Source of the DNA: Chrysemys picta bellii
Taxonomy: Eukaryota; Chordata; Testudines; Emydidae
Reading direction: 5' to 3'
DNA: 64,000 nucleotides
Assembly: GCF_011386835.1 (NCBI RefSeq)
Contig: NC_088791.1
Coordinates: forward strand, 57,369,498-57,433,497
Positions 11,312 to 22,803 of the stretch are shown piece after piece. The notes beneath the pieces are model-generated. The model saw only the letters and a program-made list of their open reading frames with translations. It searched no databases and was not told the origin of the DNA. Each line of letters starts with the position of its first letter. Position 1 is the first letter of the stretch. The translations under genes and the position numbers were made by a program.

Positions 11312-12816
11312 TTATAGATTCATAGATTCTAGGACTGGAAGGGACCTCAAGAGGTCATCGAGTCCAGTCCCCTGCCCACATGGCAGGACCGAATACTGTC
11401 TAGACCATCCCTGATAGACATTTATCTAACTTACTCTTAAATATCTCCAGAGATGGAGATTCCACAACCTCCCTAGGCAATTTATTCCAGTGTTTAACCA
11501 CCCTGACAGTTAGGAACTTTTTCCTAATGTCCAACCTAGACCTCCCTTGCTGCAGTTTAAGCCCATTGCTTCTTGTTCTATCCTTAGAGGCTAAGGTGAA
11601 CAAGTTTTCTCCCTCCTTCTTATGACACCCTTTTAGATACCTGAAAACTGCTATCATGTCCCCTCTCAGTCTTCTCTTTTCCAAACTAAACAAACCCAAT
11701 TCTTTCAGCCTTCCTTCATAGGTCATGTTCTCAAGACCTTTAATCATTCTTGTTGCTCTTCTCTGGACCCTTTCCAATTTCTCCACATCTTTCTTGAAAT
11801 GCGGTGCCCAGAACTGGACACAATACTCCAGCTGAGGCCTAACCAGAGCAGAGAAGAGCGGAAGAATGACTTCTCGTGTCTTGCTCACAACACACCTGTT
11901 AATACATCCCAGAATCATGTTTGCTTTTTTTGCAACAGCATCACATTGTTGACTCATATTTAGCTTGTGGTCCACTATAACCCCTAGATCCCTTTCTGCC
12001 ATACTCCTTCCTAGACAGTCTCTTCCCATTCTGTATGTGTGAAACTGATTTTTTCTTCCTAAGTGGAGCACTTTGCATTTGTCTTTATTAAACTTCATCC
12101 TGTTTAACTCAAACCATTTCTCCAATTTGTCCAGATCATTTTGAATTATGACCCTGTCTTCCAAAGCAGTTGCAATCCCTCCCAGTTTGGTATCATCCGC
12201 AAACTTAATAAGCATACTTTCTATGCCAATATCTAAGTCATTAATGAAGATATTGAACAGAGCCGATCCCAAAACAGACCCCTGCGGAACCCCACTCGTT
12301 ATGCCTTTCCAGCAGGATTGGGAACCATTAATAACAACTCTCTGAGTACGGTTATCCAGCCAGTTATGCATCCACCTTATAGTAGCCCCATCTAAATTGT
12401 ATTTGCCTAGTTTATCGATAAGAATATCATGCGAGACCGAATCAAATGCCTTACTAAAGTCTAGGTATACCACATCCACAGCTTCTCCCTTATCCACAAG
12501 ACTCGTTATCCTATCAAAGAAAGCTATCAGATTGGTTTGACATGATTTGTTCTTTACAAATCCATGCTGGCTGTTCCCTATCACCTTACCGCCTTCCAAG
12601 TGTTTGCAGATGATTTCCTTAATTACTTGCTCCATTATCTTCCCTGGCACAGAAGTTAAACTAACTGGTTTGTCGTTTCCTGTGTTGTTTTTATTTCCCT
12701 TTTTATAGATGGGCATTATATTTGCCCTTTTCCAGTCTTCTGGAATCTCTCCCGTCTCCCATGATTTTCCAAAGATAATAGCTAGAGGCTCAGATACCTC
12801 CTCTATTAGCTCCTAT
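11312..12816 (-). mobile_element. CR1 LINE, 5'-truncated
   Basis: Minus-strand CR1 with a typical 3' UTR (ATTCATAGATTCTA end, GGACTGGAAGGGACCTC) at 11312-11400. RT-encoding sequence extends up to 12816, where homology stops. This is the standard 5' truncation produced by target-primed reverse transcription. Confidence 0.9.
11400..12716 (-). CDS. CR1 ORF2 C-terminal half: reverse transcriptase domain
   Basis: Uninterrupted 438-codon frame of the CR1 non-LTR retrotransposon polyprotein, covering the RT palm to the C terminus. YLDFSKAFD (residues about 84-92, RT motif A), GVPQGSVLG (142-150), FNIFINDL (154-161) and [10 protein letters not shown] (171-180, catalytic DD) are all intact. C-terminal signatures include [31 protein letters not shown] and [16 protein letters not shown]. 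The endonuclease half is absent because of 5' truncation, so the copy cannot move by itself. The first Met is simply the first in the remaining frame. The absence of stops suggests a fairly recent insertion. Confidence 0.85.
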   Translation of the reverse strand: MPIYKKGNKNNTGNDKPVSLTSVPGKIMEQVIKEIICKHLEGGKVIGNSQHGFVKNKSCQTNLIAFFDRITSLVDKGEAVDVVYLDFSKAFDSVSHDILIDKLGKYNLDGATIRWMHNWLDNRTQRVVINGSQSCWKGITSGVPQGSVLGSALFNIFINDLDIGIESMLIKFADDTKLGGIATALEDRVIIQNDLDKLEKWFELNRMKFNKDKCKVLHLGRKNQFHTYRMGRDCLGRSMAERDLGVIVDHKLNMSQQCDAVAKKANMILGCINRCVVSKTREVILPLFSALVRPQLEYCVQFWAPHFKKDVEKLERVQRRATRMIKGLENMTYEGRLKELGLFSLEKRRLRGDMIAVFRYLKGCHKKEGENLFTLASKDRTRSNGLKLQQGRSRLDIRKKFLTVRVVKHWNKLPREVVESPSLEIFKSKLDKCLSGMV

Positions 12817-13446
12817 TATGACAGAGAGCGTTTGCTAAAAATTGTTTAAGAACTTATGGCCTGTTAAAGACAAGTCTCTGTACAAGGAGGAGGGGGCTGC
12901 AAAGAGAAATTAAAATCTGATAGTGAAGAAGCAGTAATCTACATTTATCAAGAATAAATGTTTCCTTTTAACTAATACATTCAATTATCTTTATTGTCAT
13001 CCATAAAAAAAATAAAAACCATAAAAGATACTTAATGAGATTTAAAGGTGCTAGCCTTAATCTCAATTTCATCAATACTAAATTAAGTCATTCCTCACTT
13101 TAGCATAATTAAACAAGGCAAATATCACTAAGATGCATTGACAATATTTTTACTTCCTAATATTGTGAACAATATATATTATAAGCTTTAGCAAACATCC
13201 AATTTTATGTTCACAAATTCTACTCATTTATATTTGTGTTGAGCCCAATCCTATGCTCATTGCAGTCAAAGGAAAGACTCCCATTGACTTTAGTGGCCAT
13301 TGAATTAGGTCCCATCATTTAAGAATCCATCGTTATAGCTTCCTGACAGCAAGATCTATTAGGCTGTAGAATATTCTCCCAAGGGAAGTGGTGAAATATT
13401 TAAAACTAGACTGGACAAAGCAATTGAAGATATAATGTATGGAACA
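12817..13446. other. Spacer between two CR1 copies
   Basis: AT-rich sequence with no gene. A short palindromic motif containing CTCCCATTGACTTTAGTGG lies near 13290. Confidence 0.4.
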
Positions 13447-14322
13447 ATCATAGAATCATAGGACTGGAAGGGACCTCGAGAGGTCATTTAGTCCAGTCCC
13501 CTGCACTCATGGCAGGACTAAGTATTATCTAGACTATCCCTGACTGGTGTTTGTCTAACCTGCTCTTAAAAATATCCAATGACGGAAATTCCACAACCTC
13601 CTTGGGCAATTTATTCCAGTGCTTAACCACCCTGACAGTTAGAAGTTTTTCCTAATGTCCAACTTTTGCAAGTGTTACACTGTTGACTCATATTTAGCTT
13701 GTGATCCACTATGACCCCCAGATCCCTTTCTGCAACACTCCTTCCTAGACAGTCACTTCCCATTTTGTATGTGTGCAACTGATTGTTCCTTCCTAAGTGG
13801 TGTAATTTGCATTTGTCCTTATTGAATTTCATACTACTTACTTAAGACCATTTCTCCAGTTTGTCCAGCTCATTTTGAATATTAATCCTATCCTCCAAAG
13901 CACTTGCAACCCCTCCCAGCTTGATATCATCCGCAAACTTTGTAATGTACTCTCTATGCTATTATCTAAATCATTGATGAAGATATTGAACGGAACCGGA
14001 CAAGAACTGATCCCTTTGGGTTTCCACTTCATATGCCCTTCCAGCTTGACTGTGAACCACTGATAACTACTCTCTGGAAACCATTTTCCAACCAGTTATG
14101 CACCCACCTTATAGTAGCTCCGTCTAGGTTGTATTTCCCTAGTTTGTTTATAAGAAGGTCAAGTGATACAGTATCAAAAGCCTGACTAAAGTCAAGATAT
14201 ACCACATCTACCGCTTCCCCCTATCCACAAGGCTTGTTACTCTGTCAAAGAAAGCTTTCAGGTTTGTTTGACACAATTTGTTCTTGACAAATCCGTGCTC
14301 ACTGTTATTTATAACGTTATTA
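13447..14322 (-). pseudogene. CR1 LINE fragment with internal deletion
   Basis: Minus-strand CR1 closely related to the copy at 11312-12816, running from the same 3' end (ATCATAGAATCATAGGACTG). It has frameshifts and an internal deletion near 13660 that removes the segment matching about 11530-11930 of the first copy. Residual RT pieces are readable at 13623-14032. Confidence 0.85.
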
Positions 14323-15272
14323 TCCTTCATTGGCCTAGATGAACTAACACATCCTTTTCATTATAGTTATTATTTAATTATCCAAATGTGTGCTAGGCAA
14401 CTCCTGAAACAAACATAAGACATGATTGCTATCCAGAGAAATTTTGCAAACAATGATGGACATGATATATGAGGAGGTAATAAAATGGAAGGGTTGGGAG
14501 AGAGAACAGGAGGCATATTATTGAAGCAAAAGAGCCTAGCTTACAGTCCTTGGGTTACCTGAGAGGGAAAATTAAGGCAGGGCACCACAGAGCCACCCCA
14601 GGCCATGAGGAAGCACTCAGGAGACAGCTGGTCCTGCTACAATGGGGGAGACGGGTAGTTAATAAAAAAAATGTAAACCTCAAATTAGTTCCAAGTTTTG
14701 GGACTGTTTGAAAAGAAGGGGAAGGAGAATTGCCCTTATGATATTGAAATCTGATCCCTTGTATTTAGTAATATACCAGTTTTCCAATAACAGTAATCCT
14801 ATTATGAAAGAGTTTCCTTTATAATCAGCCTCTTTACAATCATATATATAGGACTGTTTCATTTAATAGCACAACTATCAAGTAGGGAAGTATTACTAAT
14901 ATATCAGAAAAAAAATTAATGGTCTACACACACTGGAGGGAGAGAACATCTGTTGCTGGGTGATGATTAATTTATTCAGGAAAAAATTGCAGGTTTTTAA
15001 AATTCCTTCTTACCCTTTCATAGAACCAGAGGTTGGCTAGCTTCAGTAGCTACAGCTGCTACAGAAAATATAGAGAATATCCCTTCTGTATCTCAAACAG
15101 TGATTATACTATCAGAAAGAATTAAACCTCAAATGCTTCATGTCTTTCAAACCTAAAAGGTGTTCTTTACAAACTACTGTGCCAGTTTTTATAGGTGTAT
15201 GTCCATAACCAAGAGGAAATTTTTACTATCTTTAGAAACTTATGAGTCAGCTAGTTAAATGTTACAGTTACA

Positions 15273-15359
15273 GGGCCAGATCCGGAGCTGGTATAAATTG
15301 GTATAGCTCTATTGACTACAATGGAGCAATGCTTATTTACACCAACTGGGTATCTGGCA
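15273..15359. repeat. Short palindromic MITE-like repeat
   Basis: Arms GGGCCAGATCCGGAGCTGGT and its inverted partner ending ACCAACTGGGTATCTGGC meet around CTATTGACTACAATGG. It is about 87 bp and resembles the palindromic MITE-like families reported from reptile genomes. The rest of 14323-15645 shows nothing recognised. Confidence 0.55.
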
Positions 15360-15645
15360 CATAATGTTATGACCAACAACAGCGAAATGGCTTTTTATGC
15401 CCTTAGCAGCAGGAGACATTTAAAGAGTGACAGTTGTTCCACATTCTGTTGGCAGATTTAGATTTGTGAATATCTATTAATTTGCATACTGCATGTTGCC
15501 TTACACTATAGCTGCTTGAAAGTGATCTTCTGCACAACAAATCTTACCGTCGTTTTCTTGAGCTTATTTTTCTGATTTAATTAAGGCATGTATTTAAATT
15601 TAGTAGTATATGAATAATACAGAAAATATAGGTGGCAGTACTTAC

Positions 15646-15796
15646 CTATGATCTAAATGATGAATAGAAAGAATAACACCTGAATTTAAATGGGCTTGTT
15701 TTAGAGTCACCAAAACTGTGAATTCATATTTATTTCTTAACTTCTGAAAAAAGACTTCAGCTGTCTCTGGGGATGCTTTTACATTTCTTGAAGTAT
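15646..15796 (-). CDS. NELL2: NELL2 exon 3 (TSPN/laminin-G domain)
   Basis: A 151-bp exon. The acceptor is a long pyrimidine tract ending TTTTTTAG and the donor is CATAG followed by GTAAGT. With the G carried over from exon 2 it reads D-TSRNVKASPETAEVFFQKLR, then NKYEFTVLVTLKQAHLNSGV and ILSIHHLDHR. The segments QKLRNK-EFT-LVTLKQ-HLNSGVILSIHHLDH are diagnostic of NELL2 rather than NELL1, and the residues are closer to avian than to mammalian NELL2. The reading frame is open throughout. The exon enters in phase 1 and leaves in phase 2 within the Arg codon. The next expected segment, beginning YLELESSG, was not found to the left, so exon 4 should lie outside the window. Confidence 0.96.
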
Positions 15797-16375
15797 CTAA
15801 AAAAGAAACAGAAAATCATTGAGAATAGACTCTGGTTTTAAATAGCACTCTAAATCCACAGAGCTTACAAAATAATGAGTTACATATTAGTAGTACAGTG
15901 ACAAATGGGCAAGAACAGCCATCATATTATGGTCAATAATAGCTTACACACAGCTCTGGACAGCAGAGCCTGTTTTAATGAAAGAGGATATATTTTCTAG
16001 GACACAAGTGCTATCCCCTGGTCTTTTTAAGACAGTACCCTAGGCTCTTGTACTTCTCCATAGATGGACAGATGGTTCCTTTAATATCTCATCCAAAGTA
16101 CGGCGCCTCTAACAATGCAGCTCTCCTGCACTTTACCACAAAAAAAGTGTTGACACTGGATATGAGCCTAAGCTGTCTTGTGAGACCTGAACCCTGATCT
16201 TATGGCTTCTACAAAAATGAGCTTGCATGGTATCAAAGGACAATTAATTTTCTTTTAAAAAAGCAGCTCTTTGCAGAAGGTTTACTCAATTTAAAAGGTT
16301 TACTATCAACGGATTAAAACAGAACTTTCTAAACCTTTCAATATAAAATTTGTAAAGATCACCAAAATTAGTGTT

Positions 16376-16627
16376 CTCAAAAAGAACAGGAGTACTTGTG
16401 GCACCTTAGAGACTAACAAATTTATTAGAGCATAAGCTTTCGTGGGCTACAACCCACTTCTTCGGATGCATATAGAGTGAAACATATATCCATATCCACT
16501 CTATATGCATCCGAAGAAGTCGGTTGTAGCCCACGAAAGCTTATGCTCTAATAAATTTGTTAGTCTCTAAGGTGCCACAAGTACTCCTGTTCTTTTTGAA
16601 GATACAGACTAACACGGCTGCTACCCT
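16376..16627. mobile_element. Penelope-type terminal-repeat inverted dimer
   Basis: Left arm (16379-16487, minus) and right arm (16500-16625, plus) are inverted copies separated by about 20 bp that itself contains CATATAGAGTG/CACTCTATATG. A perfect 12-bp duplication AAAATTAGTGTT (16364-16375 and 16628-16639) brackets the pair, so both arms arrived in one insertion. The left arm lacks the outermost GTTTCAGAGTAGCAGCC-type segment that the right arm nearly completes. There is no coding capacity. Confidence 0.85.
16511..16548 (+). ncRNA. Hammerhead-like motif in Penelope arm
   Basis: CCGAAGAA, a stem II pairing GTCGG with CCCAC (one mismatch), GAA, then a perfect 3-bp stem III AGC-TTAT-GCT followed by C, the expected cleavage-site position. 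A T-to-C change in the first box and the extra A suggest decay. Confidence 0.4.
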
Positions 16628-16639
16628 AAAATTAGTGTT

Positions 16640-19600
16640 GGGCATTTTGCTGATGTGCACACACTTGTGAGTGTATGCTTGCCAGAGACTAACTGTAAAA
16701 ATGAAATTGTTAAGAATCCAAACACAAACAACAACTGTACAGTGTGGAGTAGATCATCATTCTAATTTGCACATAACGTTAGCAGAGTACAAAGAGCCCA
16801 ACTTTGAGTCCCACAGAGCCAAGATGTCACACGATCAAAATGAGGAAACAATTCCCAGGTTTTTCATGTATAATGCATTATACTAGGGAAATATTTAAGA
16901 TATGTATTTTATATAAAGAATAAATTCATCAGCGTGTGCAATCAACCATGTCAAATCTAAATCAATTCATAAGCTTCCTGTCTTTGTGTTTTGACCAACC
17001 AGCACTAATGCAATGACATCAGCAGTAGACGACCAACTGGAATGTAAATGCTGACTTTTCAGTTGGCAATACTGGAAGCTTACAACAAGCTTACCTCATT
17101 ATTCTGGAAACATGTTTTTAAGCTTTAAGAGGTACCTATAAAAGTTGTACTCTGCATCCCTAAGCAAACATGTTTATTAGTTTGAAAATAAATATTTTGT
17201 AAATGTGGATAGAGGAGATGCAGAAATGTATAACCCACAGAAATCTGAGACAAACTTATCCAGGTTTTTACACCAAGGCTAAAATTTGATCTGTTTTTCT
17301 TTAACATGGTGGCTCCAAGAGACAGAAAGTTTCCTTTAAAATGCCTTTTTTATGATTTCTTGTCTTTTCTATTGTGGCTTATATAACACCCTGTATGTAG
17401 CAGACATCCATGGTATTTTAATGAAACTATTAATAAATTATGAAGCAGCTCAAATGAAATTACATCAAAATGTTCATTTTTAGCCATGGGACACTAGCAA
17501 AATGGAGTGACATAGGTTTGCATGCTACAAGATGGTTTAACTGCATTAACAGTTTCTAGCAATATAAACAATTTATTTCCAACAGATAGATTGGGGAAAA
17601 GGAAAGACACACATGGGAAATTTTCTCCATCCACTATCACGAATTCTTAATGCACACAAAATTCCTACTGAATGCACTGGGAGTGGAGGGTACACAAGAA
17701 ATGCAGGATAAGACTGAAGAACTAAAAACAAAACCCCAGCCTAAGGTTAAACCAACAGAATCATCTATCAAGATGCAGAAAAATACAAACAGTGAGAGTT
17801 TTCAGAAGGGGAAAGCATCCACCACCCTATCTGCAGTTAATGGCAGTTGTGAGTTCTCAGAAGCTCTGACAGTCAGGCCAGTGGTTTTTATGCTTAGGGG
17901 TCCATTATTTTAGCATTAACATTGCAAATATATTCCAATCAGGACCGGGGCCTATTTAGTGCCACACGCCATACAGACACATTTTGTTCTGTGTTTCTCT
18001 AATGCCGAGCACAATGGGATCCTGGTCCACGACTGGAGTTCCTAAGCAATACAAATAATAAACAAGAATCTCTGACCTGAAAAGCTTACAAGAAGTCTCA
18101 AAGTAGTGGAGTAAGCTGCAACTCAGTGTGGGTGGCAGAAGCAAGCAAGACCTGAGTGAGTTCAAACCAGAGAAAAATTGTTCTATTAACCTGGAGTGGA
18201 TGGAAATTGTCTTTGGTATCTAAATTTAATTTATTAAACCAACTGTAGTAATGTTGCTTGTCTCTTGCCTCTAGCACTTCTATAGACTTCCTGCAAGGTT
18301 TATGGGCCTGGTTTTGCTCACTGGAAATTTTGCTATTAACTTCAATGGAAGTATGATCAGTCACTCTAAATCTGAATTGATATTTTTGTATATAATAATA
18401 AGGTATAGAACAACATGCAATCCTAGTATGTGCAGTCCAATATTAACTATGGTTGACTGACAGTGTTCCAGGCCTTCCCGTATTGCTCTGTTTTAGACAG
18501 GGGTTGCACTGTGGTCTATTGTTGCATCGGGATGTTTGAATGCACAATAACTAGTAAAATCTATTAGTGTAAATTATACACATAAATACTTCATGCAGGG
18601 AGGGCAGAATAGTTTATACAGTTGACATTTCAAAAAAACAAAACTTTTATTAAAAGAAAGAAAAATATTGGTGAAATCAATATAATGTGCACATTAGGAG
18701 AGAATATATTATGGATGGGGAAACCTATTTTGAGACCAAAACTCCAAGTGTTATATGTGCACATTTATACACACAACTGATTGCCTCCACACATGTAGCT
18801 GCACACACCCATTGCTCCAGATGATCAGGCCTTTTGTAAATAAACAAACCATGGGCATTGAGTGTAACTGCCTGCTCCCATGCTTTGATCACATGCCCTT
18901 CCACCCTGGATGTGCAACCTATGTTGGGAGGGTAAGGCACAGAGCACACATAAACAGCTCTATGCCAACCAGTGGGGGAATCCTCAGTTGCCTATTTAAG
19001 GCAGAGGTACCACTCCTGTGTGTGCTACCCAAGTAGGGCAAAGGGACTCTAGTGTGAGTCAGTTTCTGGCCTCCTTATATTTGCAAAACATGATTCAGGC
19101 ACATTACTGAAAAAGAGTTACACCCAGTCTCTATAGGCTTTCATCACAGCTTTATACTTGAATCTCAAATATAGACAAAGGAATTCTCCGCTGGACCTTT
19201 GTGCTATTGCACACTTTTTGACCTTATTAGGACACTCTGAATACCAACATGTTACAGTGACAAAAATCAAATTTAACTCCCAGAATATGAAACTGCCAAT
19301 CTCCTGGTCACCAAACACCATTACTCCGGGCAGGTCTGTTTGTGCTGATTACACTGGAGAAAGTGCCTGTTCTTTTGAAAGTAATATATAAGTAATGAAG
19401 TCTCACAAAACACAGTGTAGGCTTAGTAATGCAGGGGTCAAGAAGGACTGCCATTCCATGGACAATATGGCAAAATGGGCCAGTGGAGTTTTCATACTGC
19501 TCCTAAAAGAGTCAGGATATTGGACCCAATTGGACCAGTGCTCTAATAGAATAAGGCAAATCTTTTATTTAGATTACCCTTAAAATGTGAAAGTCAGTAC

Positions 19601-19741
19601 TTGATAGATTACTTTGTCAGGTATCAAAATTAACTGTGTACCAACATTTATTCAACATGACAAGTACATTTTTATGAATTAATGAAAACCCCTTATTATT
19701 TGCACCTTTTCAGACGTTCACAATCCCCAAATGTCTTAGAG
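16640..19741. other. Intron 2 sequence, little recognised
   Basis: AT-rich sequence. A CORE-SINE-like tail lies at 17990-18065 (CGAGCACAATGGGATCCTGG). A short open frame at 17650-17913 has no recognisable domain and no splice support. Confidence 0.45.
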
Positions 19742-19871
19742 CAGTGGTTTTCAACCCATAGTCCACAGACCCCTGGATGTCCACAGACTATGTCTAAGAT
19801 CTCCAAAAGGGTCCGTATCTCCATTCAAAAATGTTTAGGGATCTGCAAATGAAAAAGTTTGAAAACCACTG
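19742..19871. mobile_element. Small hAT-type MITE
   Basis: A 130-bp element with termini CAGTGGTTTTCAAC and GTTTGAAAACCACTG. This TIR type is typical of non-autonomous hAT elements. No clear 8-bp duplication was found. Confidence 0.6.
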
Positions 19872-20450
19872 TCCATTGAAAACCATAGAAGAATGAACTC
19901 TCTGGTGTAATCCAGATTAATAATTTGTGATGTCATGTAATTTACATAGGAGATTTATGCTGCACACATTTTTAGTGTAGTTCACAAAAATCTACTTAAA
20001 GCAGAGGTATAAATCATTGGAGTCTAGGGCCCCAAAGTATGTAAATTGTAAGAGCTATCAGTTTGTATGAGAAAATTGTTTCAGATAGAGATACCTGAAT
20101 AGAGGACTTAACTTTATTATAATACTACAAATGCATTTGAGAGAGATTTGAACCCCTCATAACAATTCATAAATCCATATGTGTTATTAACACTCAGTTT
20201 TCAATTTCTACAAGAATAAACTCTATAGTGACAATGAAAAAAAAAAGGATTCAATTTCATAGTCTGCTACATGTCTCAGATTGTTCCATTTAGTGGCTAC
20301 AGCATGAAAATGTCCTGTAGTAAAGGTAACAATGCCCATGGAGAAAGATCTATTACTAGAGTTGAGAAAGCCCAGTTGTCAAAAGTACCGAAAAATGATG
20401 CAGTTAGCAGAGATTTTTTTTAATAAGCAATATTAATCCTGGTCAATAAA

Positions 20451-21036
20451 CAAGGCTGGCTCTAGGATTTTTGCCGCCCCAAGCAAAAAAAAATTTGGCG
20501 GCCCCCCCTTTTTTTTGTGCTCCCCTGCCCCCGGACCCGCCCCAACTTCACCCCTTCCCCAAATCCCCAGTTCCGCCTCCTCCCCCTGGTGTGCTGCATT
20601 TCTCCCCCCACCCCATTGCTTCCTTCAGGCCCCCCGCGACCTCCCACCCTAGCTCATCTCCGCTCCACCTGCTCCCCCGGGCACGCTGCCACTCCGCTTC
20701 TCCCCACTCCCTCTCAGGCGAGGGAGGGGGGAGAAGCGGAGCAGCGGCGCGTTCAGGGGAGCAGGCGGAGCGGAGGTGAGCTAGGGTGGGGGGCACAGGA
20801 AGTAACAGGGGGTAGAGGAACCTCTCCCACTCCAGCTCACCTCCGCTCCACCACCGCTGCCTCCCCCGAGTGCCTGCCACTCGCTTCTCCTCTCTCCCTC
20901 CTTCCCAGCCTTGCTGCGCGAAACAGCTGTTTCCTGAGCGGGGATACTTTTTCACCATGCCCCGGAGTCGGCGCCTATGATTAAATGGGCCGCCCCAAGC
21001 ACCTGCTTGTTTTGCTGGTGCCTGGAGCCGGCCCTG
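20451..21036. mobile_element. Non-autonomous hAT element (CAGGGCCGGCTC family)
   Basis: A 586-bp element with ends CAAGGCTGGCTCTAGG and CCTGGAGCCGGCCCTG (inverted), flanked by 8-bp duplications TCAATAAA and TCAATAAG (7 of 8). Just inside each end are GCCGCCCCAAGCA motifs. The GC-rich interior has an imperfect palindrome (about 20640-20880). It has no coding capacity. Confidence 0.8.
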
Positions 21037-21044
21037 TCAATAAG

Positions 21045-22540
21045 GATGCCAATTCATTAACTGTATAGGTAGTTTAATGCCTTTTTTCCCCAAACCACAT
21101 GCAATATAAAGGTGGGACCAAGTACCATATTACTGTTATGGCCCAATCCTGCAAGGTGCTGAGCAGCCTTAACTCCCACTGAAGACAAATGTTAATGAAA
21201 ATGGAGGACTCTATTCTTCACAGGGGGTTCTCAGGGTCTCTAAGGATCAGGCCCATGAGATGTAGAGATGCTATTTTCTGCTCTATAACTGAAGTATTGA
21301 AGCCCAGCTGACCAACCCTCAGTAATGCCAAGAAACTGCATACAAAATGTTTAAGGACTAATAACCTACTGCAGATGCTTCCTTGACTAAAATAAAAATA
21401 GATAATTATTAAAATAAATAGGTAGCTGCACCTAACAGATGGTATGTCTTCAGTTGTTTGGGGTTGTTGTTTTTTTCTATTTGGAGCTAAACTTACAATA
21501 TGCACCTAACTGCTGAAAGAGAATTCTTGCAAAAAAGTCTTTTAAGGAACACTTGCTAATGAATCAAGCTCTGTGTTTTCAGTGTAATGTGCATACAATC
21601 AGCTTTTAATAGCGATAAATCAATTCTGCACCTAAGTGAAAATTTGCTGAACTATCTGAATTAAATTCTAGTGACTTGTAAGGGAAGGAGGAGGGCTGCA
21701 AGGTATAACAGTACGGAGAATGTAATAATGCTAGTTTGATTTTGTACCATCTTCCAGTGCTTGGTGGAATCAGTAACATAAGCATATATTCACATTGTGT
21801 CATTTCCTCTTCTCATTACAGTATTTGACTAAGAACGTTTTGACCGAGGATTTTTAATCCTTCTGTCTGCAAAGGACACAGGTATCCAGCACTACATTTA
21901 CTTTACATCGTTCTTTAACCTAACTAGCTGATTTGCAGGGTCAGGTTCTTTTGATAAATGAGGTAGAATGGCAAGCCAATCAACATGCAGAATCTTTACA
22001 AGGTTGAAATAACAGCACACACTCTCAAGTGTAATACTGAGCATTCAAATTCATGAATCTCACTTCTGTATCAATGATGGTAATGAAACCTGAAAATGGA
22101 ATAAAATGAACCAACTTGTATTACAGTAAAAGACTGCAATATGATGGTGCTCATTTGATTCTGTACTGGGAATGTTTTATTTTTTAAAAACTTGAATTTT
22201 TATTTGAATTGATGCATGAAATACTAATTCGTAATACAGCATGAGCTACCAGTCTTTTACAATTTTTCCATCCCCCGCCATCCTCTCCCATCCTCCACTA
22301 ATACGTTCCCAAATGTCTGGCATGTAACAAAGTGTCATATAGAAAGGCAAAAACTAGAGATTGTGTAATTTTTCAAACACACTTGAGCCTAATTTAATTT
22401 TTCAAAACCAAAGCCAGGGGAAGTTCAGCTCAAAAACCTGTTTCATCTACAAGTAAGGGATTTGGAGAACTGGTTCCAGTTTTATCCCATCTGTAATATA
22501 CGTATGTACTAATATACATTATAGCATACTAATATACTAA
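21045..22540. other. Intron 2 sequence with one palindromic repeat
   Basis: A repeat of the type AATCCTGCAAGGTGCTGAGC lies at 21137-21256, matched by a similar phrase at 47387-47450. Nothing coding was seen. Confidence 0.4.
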
Positions 22541-22803
22541 TCCTGTAACCATTTTTGAAAGAGAAAGTAGTTAAGGATATAGAGGTGAATGGTAATTGGG
22601 TTAAAATACAACATGGTTTTACAAAAGGTAGATCATGTCAGACCAACCTGATCTCCTTCTTTGAGAAGATAACTGATTTCTTTAGACAAAGGAAATGCAG
22701 TAGATCTATTCTACCTGGATTTCAGTAAGGTATTCAGTAGGGTTCCACATAGGAAATTATTAGGTAAATTGGAGACGATGGGGATTAATATGAGAATTGA
22801 AAG

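Noticed and set aside
1..15640. Search for NELL2 exon 4 (segment starting YLELESSG)
   Set aside because: No minus-strand sequence with the expected residues and a phase-2 acceptor was found. It presumably lies beyond the window.
16376..16627. Possible CRISPR-like repeat-spacer or toxin-antitoxin type system
   Set aside because: The repeats are inverted pairs with target duplications in a vertebrate intron. There are no regular spacers and no cas-like genes.
17090..17165. Minus-strand acceptor/donor pair resembling a small exon
   Set aside because: The phase-1 frame meets a stop, and the encoded residues do not match any NELL2 segment.
17650..17913. 87-codon frame, Lys/Thr/Ser-rich
   Set aside because: No family features, no splice sites in a useful phase and orientation opposite to NELL2.
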